A stretch of 17,711 bases of DNA from Cruorifilaria tuberocauda (taxonomy: Eukaryota; Nematoda; Chromadorea; Rhabditida; Onchocercidae), in the NCBI GenBank assembly GCA_013365365.1, contig JABVXU010000856.1, positions 1 through 17,711 of the forward strand, read 5' to 3'. The notes beneath the pieces are model-generated. The model did no database searches. It saw only the letters and a program-made list of their open reading frames with translations, and was not told the DNA's origin. A program made the position numbers and the translations under genes. Shown here in pieces: positions 10,390 to 17,711 of this stretch (within the stretch, counting starts at the first letter, position 1; the number at the start of each line of letters is the position of its first letter).

Positions 10390-12107
10390 AGACATAAAAC
10401 TTAGGATAATTTGATGGAATGAATTTCTTGTTGATGAAAAACTTATATTATTGGAATGTATTATTTACAAACACTTATACTCATGTCTTCCTTTTTGCTT
10501 CCATTGATATAATTTATCCATGTTTGTGGATCATATGAATTTTGTTGCCTAGAAAGATTTGTTTACAACGTTTTGTTTTCCTCTGACTGATTTCGAAATT
10601 TATTCTTGTGGAAAAACGTTACCGTAGCCTAAGTGGTAGGCATAATTCTAGCCGTTTATTTTGTCGTTTTCCTAATTGTAGTGAAAATTTTCAAAACTGT
10701 TCTCTTGCTGATGTTTTTTATTTAATTCAATGTTTTCTTTACAGCATTGTTTGTTTATTCGAGACAAAAAAATGTTGAAAACTTACCATATTTTTCGACT
10801 TTTTTCAATTATATGCATTAAATAGAAGAGTGATCCACTATTTAGCATCTGGTCACATTAAAACTTGGAATTGTTGATTTGATTATGCTAATTAAGTGGA
10901 AAGAAAATGAAGACGAAGAACTTACACTTGCTAATATAACGGTCTTTTTTCTCTGTGGTAGAATTCGGCAAATGAGGCCTTATAATTAGCTCTTAAAAAT
11001 AAAGGAAGTTAGCAATAGCTAGCTGATGGTTGTTAAAAAAAAGATTGAAAAATTGGATGGCTTTTTCTTTGATTACGACTATCAATCTTAATTGGCTGAA
11101 AATTCGGCGCTGTAATGGTTCATGTTGGTTATTTTGGTGATGATAAAATGATCCGTTGAATTGTTATGAATATCCGATGAAAAATTTCTGTTTTGTTTAA
11201 TTCCTCACTTGATCAATTTCTTCTCCAATTTCATATTTTTTTAATTTTGAAATTCATATTTTTCTTTTCCTCTCTGATACAAGCAGAAAAAGCGTTATTT
11301 TTCATTTTAATCACTTTCTTATCTTTTTGCTAATCCAATTACGTAATCTACTATTTCTTCATAATCATATATTTTTCATCAACGTTTCATTTTCTTTCAT
11401 TCGTTTAGTCTTTGATTTGAAACCCAGTGATAATTGTAATTTACAAATCAATTATATATACTTATATATAGAATACTTGTAGGAATGTATAATTCAAATT
11501 GCTATTTTCTTCCACCTTCTATGCGATATTACTTCACTCATTTTTTCTTTTCTTCGTATATCACATTGATTCGGCTATTCCTTTTATTAAAATTGTTAAT
11601 TTCTTTAGCTTTAAAATTTCTTTTAAAAAAAAGTATAAAATGTTTTAATGTAAGGAAAGGATGAAAGATCGAAATGTAACATTGAAATGATAATCAAATT
11701 CTGGCAATAACACGGGATTTTTCTTCTTGTTCATTACATATTCTAATGTTATGCATTATATAAAATTGATAAATTTAATTTAATAGGTATATGATGTGAT
11801 ACTAATAATGATTGAAAAAGTTTGAAAAAACATTTCCGTTAAATTGATCACGTCATTTCTCATTTATTAAATTGATAGATTTATATATTAATATTGTATC
11901 TTTATGGAATTTAATGATAATGGTAATTCATATTACCTTCAAATATGATATAATAATATGCTGTGAAGGTGGAATTTAGAAACAGTCAATTATTAATCTT
12001 CATTAACAATCGGTTATCACATCATTTTTTTCACTTTTAATTTTAACATGTTTTATATGAAGAATTTTCAATCAGTAATTTTATGTATTAATATTGTTTT
12101 TCTTTTT

Positions 12108-12305
12108 AACTTACTTTATATGAAGTATTTTCATTTAACTTACTTTTTATAAAGTATTTTCATTTAAATTACTTTATATGAAATATTTTTATTTAACTTT
12201 TATAAAGTATTTTCATTTAACTTACTTTATATGAAGTATTTTTATTTAACTTGCTTTATATGAAGTATTTTCATTTAACTTACTTTATATGAAGTATTTT
12301 CAATC
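12108..12305. repeat. Minisatellite, seven copies of a 29-bp unit
   Basis: Each unit reads AACTTACTTTATATGAAGTA followed by TTTTCATTT, with one or a few changes per copy. Six units are 29 bp and the fourth is 24 bp (five bases deleted), for 198 bp in all. The flanks match each other: TTTATATGAAGAATTTTC at about 12055 and the end of the last unit are both followed by AATCAGTAATTTT-like sequence, which suggests the array grew inside an older, longer duplication. Confidence 0.9.
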
Positions 12306-12743
12306 AATAATTTTGATATTGTTAAGCGATTTAGTTGTTTAAAATTTTTGATAAGATGAACTTTTCATTATGTATCTGTTAGTAATTTCAAATTTTGCTT
12401 TTTCAGAATTATTTTCTCCTTTTTTTATTTATTTTCAGAATTATTTTTTCTCTTTTGCTTTCATTCACCTTTTTTACCTTTTTTTTTTTATTTTTGAAAA
12501 TTTTATTTCCATATTTTAAGTATTAAATTAAATAAATAAAGAAAATGAAAAAAAAAAGAGAAGAAAATGAAGCCGTATTTGTCAATAATAGATAAAAAGC
12601 TAAAATTATGCATACAAGGAAGCACGAAATAAATGAAGCAATAGCAATATTGATTAGTAATTATATTTATAATATTTATGATAGTCATGGTAAAGAATGA
12701 TAAAGCATAATTATGTTAATAACAATAAACATAATAGCACTAG

Positions 12744-12771
12744 TAATAATAGTAATAATAATAATAATAAT
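12744..12771. repeat. AAT/TAA trinucleotide microsatellite
   Basis: About nine TAA units with one G interruption (TAATAATAG then TAATAATAA repeated). Simple-sequence repeat with no coding context. Confidence 0.85.
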
Positions 12772-12841
12772 CTGGAATTCTATAACAAATAAAAGGAGAA
12801 ATGAAATAAATCAATAATCTCGTTTTTACTCTACTACTGCT

Positions 12842-12847
12842 TTTATT
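12842..12847 (-). promoter_or_regulatory. Possible poly(A) signal AATAAA of the HRGF-repeat gene
   Basis: First canonical AATAAA on the minus strand after the stop, about 170 bases away. A variant CATAAA lies closer, at 13000-12995. In DNA this AT-rich either could be chance. Confidence 0.3.
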
Positions 12848-13013
12848 AATCTTTGAATTAGTTCAATTTTTTTTTTTTGAAATAAGTAATAAAATGGATA
12901 GTTAAACTTGATCGTTTTGATTTCCGATTGATTGATAATATCATATCATGATGAAATGCTGCTATCAAAAAAAAAAAAAAAAAAGAATGCCAAGTTTATG
13001 TGAATTAAATGAA

Positions 13014-16000
13014 TTAAAGAAGATGTCGTACTTTTTCACTTCCTTTAACTTTGGACAAAGCCACACCTGAAATAAGACGAATATCATTGAATTTGCAATA
13101 ATAGAAATAGTTTAATTTTAATTTCAATTAAATCAAGAAAGATAATAAGTAACATTTTTTCAAAAAAAAAAAAATATCATTCCGAAATATTATCACTTTG
13201 ATATCATTAAATTAAAGTAAAAGGAAGTTATTTCAGCTACTATAATGATGACTAAACCTGAAATAAGACAAGTATCATTGAATTTGTAGTAATAAATATA
13301 CTTTAATTTTAGGTTTAATTTAATTAAGAAAGATAACAGGTAATATTTTTTCAAAAAAAAAAAATAGTCATTTTGATAGTTACTCGATTTCCGATTAATA
13401 GTATCATATCATGAAAATTAGTGTAAAAGTATGTAAAATATAAAATGTAAAAGTATTAAATTAAAGTAAGAGTAAATTATTTCAACTATTAGAATGATAA
13501 CTTCTTCGTTTACATTGCAATAATTTACAATTTTAGTAAGTTATCAGAGTGCAATTCTTTTAATGATAAATATATTAGATAAGTGATAAAACATAATGAT
13601 AAATAATTTTAAAAATATTTCAATAAAATAATTTGATGGAAAGTTTTCAATTAAGTTTTTTTTTTCTAAACTGTAAAATTTTTTTTTTGATCCAAACAAT
13701 AACTATTATATACGAGTAATCAATTATCGATAAATAAATAACTCTTACAATATGGAAAATTTCAACGGAAAACAAGGACATTAAATTAAAGTAAAAGTAA
13801 AGTATTACAACTATCATAATGATAACTTCTTGGTTTAATGTTACTAAAAAAATACTATCACTTTTATCTTCTATTCTATAAAATAAATTATAATTAAATG
13901 CTATAAAATTAACTCTGGGCTCTGTAAAATTAAATTCCATAAAATTATTTATAATTACATAGAAGAGTTCATCAAAAGTTCATTAAAGTATTATTATTAA
14001 AAGTATTATTAACGGTAATTATAAAGTATTTTTTATATTTAATAAAAGTAATTCTTGGTGCACTTAAGTAATTACCATTTCACAGCTCATTTAAATTTTA
14101 ATTGAGGAAATAAATCAAACATGCTGAATATGAAGAAAAGAAAAATTAATTCATTTATTTCATCATTTGAAACGGAAATGGCAGAAAAACAAAAAGATCT
14201 TTCGTGTTGAAAATATGGAAAATGAGATGACAATTTTTATTTTAAAAAAAAAAAAAAACATAAAAATTCCAATTTAAAATTAATAATAAAAAATTTTTAT
14301 TTTTAGTAAGAAATGGAAGTTAATAATTTCTCCAGTTTTCAGCTTTTTTTCTTCCTTTCATCTTGTTTTCTTTAAGTTCCGTTCTTTTTTTTTTGCTATT
14401 TCAATCCAGTAAAAACAAAATTTGATCGATATTAAACAAAAGAATGAGAATAAAAGATGCATTTAAATAAAGTTTGAAATTAACGAATGGTAAAGTAATT
14501 TCATATTACTTCTTTGAACAGAATGAAATTTTATTTTTTTTTCATAATGAATTTTTTAAAATTGCCAAAGAAATGAAAAAAAGGTAAAGGAGAGAAAGAA
14601 AATTAAGCAAAATTTTTTTTGTTTCAGCCTAATTTTATTATGACCTCTGAACCGGAAATAGTAATTAATATTTTGAAATCGCTGAATTATCGTAAAAAAT
14701 ATTCTAAAATCGCTAAAGAAGTGAAAAAAGAGAGAAAAAGAAAGAAAATTGAACAAATTTTCTTCTGTCAGCCTAATTCATATGACCTCTGAACCGGAAA
14801 TAGTAATTAATATTCTAAAATTGCTTAATTATCAAAATTAATATTCTAAAATTGCAAAAGAATTGAAAAAACGAAAAAAAAGAAAATTAAACAAATTTTT
14901 TTTTAGTCTAATACTTATGCATTTGAACTTGACCTTTGAACTAGTTCAATTTTTTTAAAGTAATGAGTAGAATTCATTAAGTTGTTTTTTTGTAATTTCT
15001 AAGCTAAAAAAGTTGTCTTTTTTTCTTGGAAAAAAGAAATAAGCATTTATTTTAATAACTTTCCCTAATATTTTCCGGAAATTTACTTCATTTCATCAAA
15101 CAAGAAAAAAAGCGAGTAAAGAAGGAGAAAACAAACTTTCAGCTAACAAATTTAAAATTTTCAAAGAATCCTAAATTAATGAAAAATAATAATTATAATT
15201 TGATTTCATAACTGTAATTATACAGTGAAAATTTTTCTTATCAATAATTTAATCAATTAAATAAAATTAATTAAATCACTAATTAATTACTCTTAATTAA
15301 TTTCTTTTAGGAAATTGAGCATTCATATTTCTTATAACTTGTTGATGAAATGATTTCCTGGAATTGACTGATATTACTGATAACGTTTACAACAAATACC
15401 TGCTAACTGATATGATACCTACTACTGATAAGGTTTATAATAAACACTGAACTGATAACCGTGTTACCTGGAGTTTTTCGATCTAATAATACTTCACGTG
15501 CTTTTTCATTGAAACCACGATGTGGTGCTGCTTGAACATCTTTTGCGGTATCTTTATATGGTATATTCTGAAATTAAATTTACAAAAAATAAAACTATTT
15601 AATAATTTAATTTTTAAATTAGTTTATCTTAGTTACCATTTAATTAATTAGTGCTAAACTTTTAATTAATTAATTAATTCTTAAAACCTTTTTTTTGAAA
15701 TTATTTTTTCAATTATAATTTTTCAAAAGCTAAAAATAATTTAAAATTTCAGAAATAGAAATGGACAATTAAAATTTTCTTGTGGATCGATCATTTTTTT
15801 TCTTATCAATATGATTTGAATTAAGCTAACGTTTATTTTGTATTAAAATTCTGATATGCAAAATTGACTTATTTAAATTTAACAACTTATCAAAGAGGAA
15901 AAAATCAAACCTATCAATCCGATTGATGAATTCAATAGAAAGTATTAATTGAGAAATTAAAGAAGCATTAGAGAGTACAATTAATTAATTATTTAATTAA

Positions 16001-16621
16001 ATTAATTAATTAATTACCTTTTTCATTTTTTCAAATATTAATTAAATGAAATGATTTCATTGATAAGAATAATTCATGCGTAGTACTTTTTATCGGTTAT
16101 CAATAAAAGCGATAAGTGATAAAGAATTAATAGATTTACTTAAATTCATCATATATTTTATTGGTTATCATCGTATTCTCAAAGTAAAAACATTTATTTG
16201 AAATCATAAAATTACGATAAATGTGAAATGTATATTTCATTGAGGATAAATTATCACTTATCAATTTTAACACAATTAAGTGATAATTTATTTTTTTTTT
16301 TAAATTTCTTATCAAACAATTCATTTCCATTTTCATTCAATTGATAATATTAATATTAAATATTATTTCGTATAATATAAAGAGTCTATCAATATCAAAT
16401 CTTAGTTATTTAAATACTTGCAGGTAGTTTATCAGCTTTAATCCATAATCTTTATTAATTATTTAAATTTTTAAAAAACTTCAACTTACAGGTAGTTTAT
16501 CAGCTGTAACCGACTGTGATTCCAGTAAAATTCCTCGGACTTTTTGGCTGAATCCACGATGTGCCGCAGCATCCTTTTGATCAAGCGTTGTATCATCGTT
16601 ACCTGTATTCATTTCCGTCAT
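13014..16621 (-). CDS. Unrecognised small basic protein with HRGF repeats (3 exons, 94 aa)
   Basis: Exons on the minus strand: 16621-16490, 15567-15468 and 13066-13014 (TAA stop). All joins are in phase (0 then 1), with donors CCT|GTAAGT and CAG|GTAACA and acceptors AATTTCAG and TTATTTCAG. The protein begins MTEMNTGNDD. It has two related blocks: AAAHRGFSQKVRGILLES (residues 18-35) and AAPHRGFNEKAREVLLDR (57-74), 39 residues apart. A weaker third, KGSEKVRHLL, ends the chain (85-94). No signal peptide, membrane segment or cysteine is present, so a soluble intracellular protein is likely. The first ATG was chosen because it follows a 3' splice site by 20 bases. I do not recognise the family and assign no function. 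The two main exons are well supported by the internal repeat. The last exon, across a 2.4-kb intron, is less sure, though its reading frame also ends in the repeat motif. Confidence 0.68.
13060..13390. repeat. Degenerate tandem duplication (191-bp period) copying the last-exon splice acceptor
   Basis: ACCTGAAATAAGACGAATAT at 13065 recurs as ACCTGAAATAAGACAAGTAT at 13256. Both are followed by ATTGAATTTG, a diverged AT-rich part, AAGAAAGATAA and TTTTTTCAAAAAAAAAA. On the minus strand each copy carries TTATTTCAG, the 3' splice site. Further diverged pieces (ATTAAATTAAAGTAA-A/G-AG, then ATGATAACTTCTT) recur near 13454 and 13779, and CGATTTCCGATT-like sequence near 12920 recurs near 13386. Confidence 0.75.
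13067..15467 (-). other. Intron 2 of the HRGF-repeat gene, filled with tandem duplications
   Basis: 2.4 kb between exon 2 (GTAACA donor) and exon 3. It contains the 191-bp duplication at its 3' end, the 142-bp tandem repeat at 14560-14945 and several TTAATTAA palindromes near 15270-15300. Short lysine- or phenylalanine-rich frames here (for example minus 13647-13940 and 14556-14756) are low-complexity and I do not support them as exons. Confidence 0.55.
14560..14945. repeat. Tandem repeat of about 142-148 bp, two full and partial copies
   Basis: ATGACCTCTGAACCGGAAAT starts at 14640 and again at 14782. The identity runs for 33 bases, then continues at lower identity through an A/G-rich stretch (AAAATYGC-AAAGAA-TGAAAAAA) and a T-run ending in CAG. 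An earlier partial copy covers 14560-14628, and a decayed one, TTGACCTTTGAACTAG, begins near 14929. The copies lie inside intron 2 of the minus-strand gene. Confidence 0.8.
16246..16291. repeat. Perfect 15-bp inverted repeat with 16-base spacer
   Basis: ATAAATTATCACTTA (16246-16260) is the exact reverse complement of TAAGTGATAATTTAT (16277-16291). A T-run of about ten follows on the plus strand. The GATAAGTGATAA-type word also occurs nearby (about 16108-16122), so it may be a diverged family of short palindromes. No target-site duplication was recognised. Confidence 0.8.
16408..16440 (-). pseudogene. Duplicated remnant of the exon 1/donor junction
   Basis: On the minus strand AGCTGATAAACTACCT followed by GCAAGT repeats the real exon 1 end at 16505-16490, which is followed by GTAAGT. 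The copies are 68 bp apart. Sixteen exon bases and most of the donor are preserved, but the GT is GC here and no in-frame acceptor precedes it, so I read it as a dead duplicate. Use as a rare alternative donor is only conceivable if the intervening 68 bp stay open, and they contain in-frame stops. Confidence 0.6.
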
Positions 16622-16643
16622 TGTTTTTTCCTCTTGTTTTTCT
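16622..16643 (-). promoter_or_regulatory. 5' UTR and probable spliced-leader acceptor of the HRGF-repeat gene
   Basis: On the minus strand TTTCATTTAG ends at 16642, giving a 20-base leader before ATG 16621-16619. A short leader after an acceptor-like site is typical of nematode trans-splicing. A cis intron from an upstream non-coding exon is the alternative. Confidence 0.5.
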
Positions 16644-16829
16644 AAATGAAATTTTTAATTTAAAATAAAAAATAAATTAATTAAAAATAAAATTTAAAAT
16701 AAAAAATAAATTTATCATAAATATATCACGCAAGCAAATCACAAAAGATATTACAATTGTTTAATTTACTCAAAATTATTATTACTCTGTTTCTACTTAT
16801 CATTCTAACTTTAATATCATTCTATTTCT

Positions 16830-17165
16830 TATTTTACTGAAATTTTGAATTTGAGCATTAACTGAGGTCATTCATGAATATTTTCCGGGTCAAATACTCA
16901 ATCACTACTTATCATATTATTATCATAACGAAAAAAAAAAAAAAAACAAAAAGCTTAGTAATTTACTATCATTCAATTTCTAATTTCACTTTACGTTTAA
17001 ATTATTTAGATTCTAATTTTACTGAAACTTAATTTATAATTTTACTGAAATTTAACTTATAATTTTACTTAAATTTCGAATTTAAGCATTAACTAAAGTC
17101 TTTTATAAGTCTTTTCCGGTCAAATACTCAATTACTACTTATCATATCATTACCATAACGCGAAA
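16830..17165. repeat. Tandem duplication, 231-bp period
   Basis: The block from TTTTACTGAAATTT through GCATTAACT, TTTTCCGG, GTCAAATACTCAAT and ACTACTTATCATAT to CATAACG at about 16833-16930 recurs at about 17062-17161 with roughly 80-85% identity by eye. Within the second copy the TTTTACTGAAA word is itself repeated two to three times (17017-17070). Confidence 0.8.
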
Positions 17166-17389
17166 ACACAAAGCATATTAATTGTTATAGTTGTAAAAAT
17201 AACAATATAATCATAGTATTACTTGAAAACCACTGACAATCGATTAGTATAATTTCTACGTAATTAACTTAGAAAATTTTTCAACAGAATATGGAAAAAA
17301 AAGATGTATATTAACTTCGTCGAAATTATTTCAGAAATGATTATTATCATTTTTATTGATCAAAAAAAAAAGTTTCATCTTCTTTTCGA

Positions 17390-17625
17390 ATAGTTCATAA
17401 CTTACTTTCAATAGTTCATAACTATAGTTTATAATGGAATTCATATGGTTTGTATTAGAATTCATATTATAATCAAAAAGTATAATCGTAGTATGCCTAG
17501 TATGATTCATAAAATTCATAATTCATATAATTCAGAGCTTGATAACGATCAGAAAGTGTAATTATAGTATTCCTAATATGATTCATATAATTCATAACTT
17601 ACTTTCAATAATTGATAACTTTCGC
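17390..17625. repeat. Degenerate ATTCATAA-rich tandem repeat, 76-bp period
   Basis: GTATGCCTAGTATGATTCAT at 17491 recurs as GTATTCCTAATATGATTCAT at 17567, each preceded by an AAAAGTATAAT/AAAGTGTAAT word. TTCATAACTTACTTTCAATA occurs at about 17393 and again at about 17591. Confidence 0.75.
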
Positions 17626-17711
17626 TTTTTTTTCTCTAACTTTTTTTCTTCTTGAATTATCTACTCTAAGCAAAAAGATGAGAAGTAGAAAAGGTATTGG
17701 CAAGTAACAAA

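Larger units (their letters stand above)
10343..13013. other. Tail-to-tail intergenic region, no gene supported
   Basis: The 2.7 kb between the two stop codons holds only short, low-complexity open frames, for example a minus-strand F/I-rich one at 12503-12688. Besides the Patronin 3' end it contains a minisatellite (12108-12305), an AAT run (12744-12771) and an 18-base A run (12967-12984). No exon with plausible splice sites and protein-like composition was found on either strand. Confidence 0.65.
15568..16489 (-). other. Intron 1 of the HRGF-repeat gene
   Basis: 922 bp, donor GTAAGT, acceptor AATTTCAG. It contains runs of TTAATTAA (about 15660-15682 and 15980-16016), a perfect 15-bp inverted repeat at 16246-16291 and a copy of the exon 1 end at 16408-16440. 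No further exon is supported. Confidence 0.55.
16644..17711. other. AT-rich region upstream of the HRGF-repeat gene, no gene seen
   Basis: Very AT-rich, with short N/I/F/K-rich frames only. It holds two duplications, listed separately, and would contain the promoter of the minus-strand gene. No convincing core element can be picked out at this base composition. Confidence 0.55.

Noticed and set aside
10624..10658. tRNA-like A-box, TAGCCTAAGTGGTAGGC
   Set aside because: The D-arm-like string is present, but no anticodon arm, acceptor pairing or GGTTCGA-type B-box follows within 80 bases.
12967..12984. Eighteen-base A run near the 3' end of the minus-strand gene, considered as a retroposition tail
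   Set aside because: No retrocopy precedes it and there are no flanking direct repeats; similar A and T runs are frequent in this window.
13647..13940. Minus-strand 97-residue open frame in intron 2
   Set aside because: I/F/Y/V-rich low-complexity translation over duplicated AT-rich intron sequence, with no motif shared with the gene.

Overview
The window looks like AT-rich nuclear DNA from a nematode, most likely a filarial or other spirurid worm. The reasons are many small exons split by introns of roughly 80-500 bp, TTTTCAG-type 3' splice sites, probable spliced-leader acceptors a few tens of bases before the start codons, and a protein that matches the CAMSAP/Patronin family along its whole length. 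Nothing prokaryotic, viral or CRISPR-like is visible, and I found no complete transposon or structural RNA gene.

Left part (820-10342, + strand): one large gene that I reconstruct as 27 coding exons, all joined in phase, encoding 1152 residues. It is the Patronin/CAMSAP orthologue (ptrn-1 in Caenorhabditis elegans), which protects microtubule minus ends. In order it has an N-terminal block, a divergent calponin-homology (CH) domain, a long polar N/Q/P/S-rich linker, a charged coiled coil and the C-terminal CKK microtubule-binding domain. Two neighbouring introns inside the CH-coding part need GC rather than GT at the donor. A probable poly(A) signal lies 42 bases after the stop.

Middle (10343-13013): an AT-rich, tail-to-tail intergenic region with no supported gene. 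It holds a seven-copy 29-bp minisatellite and an AAT microsatellite.

Right part (13014-16641, - strand): a small three-exon gene that reads cleanly into a 94-residue basic protein. It carries two copies of a motif around HRGF-x2-K-x-R-x2-LL and a decayed third copy at its C terminus. I do not recognise the family. Its introns are full of degenerate tandem duplications. One of them duplicates the 3' splice site of the last exon and another duplicates the end of the first exon, so this locus may have been making and losing exons by local duplication. The region upstream of it (16642-17711) is AT-rich and also contains tandem duplications.

The two genes converge and show no functional link in the sequence. 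The most interesting items are the unrecognised HRGF-repeat protein with its duplicated splice sites, and the paired GC-AG introns of the Patronin gene.
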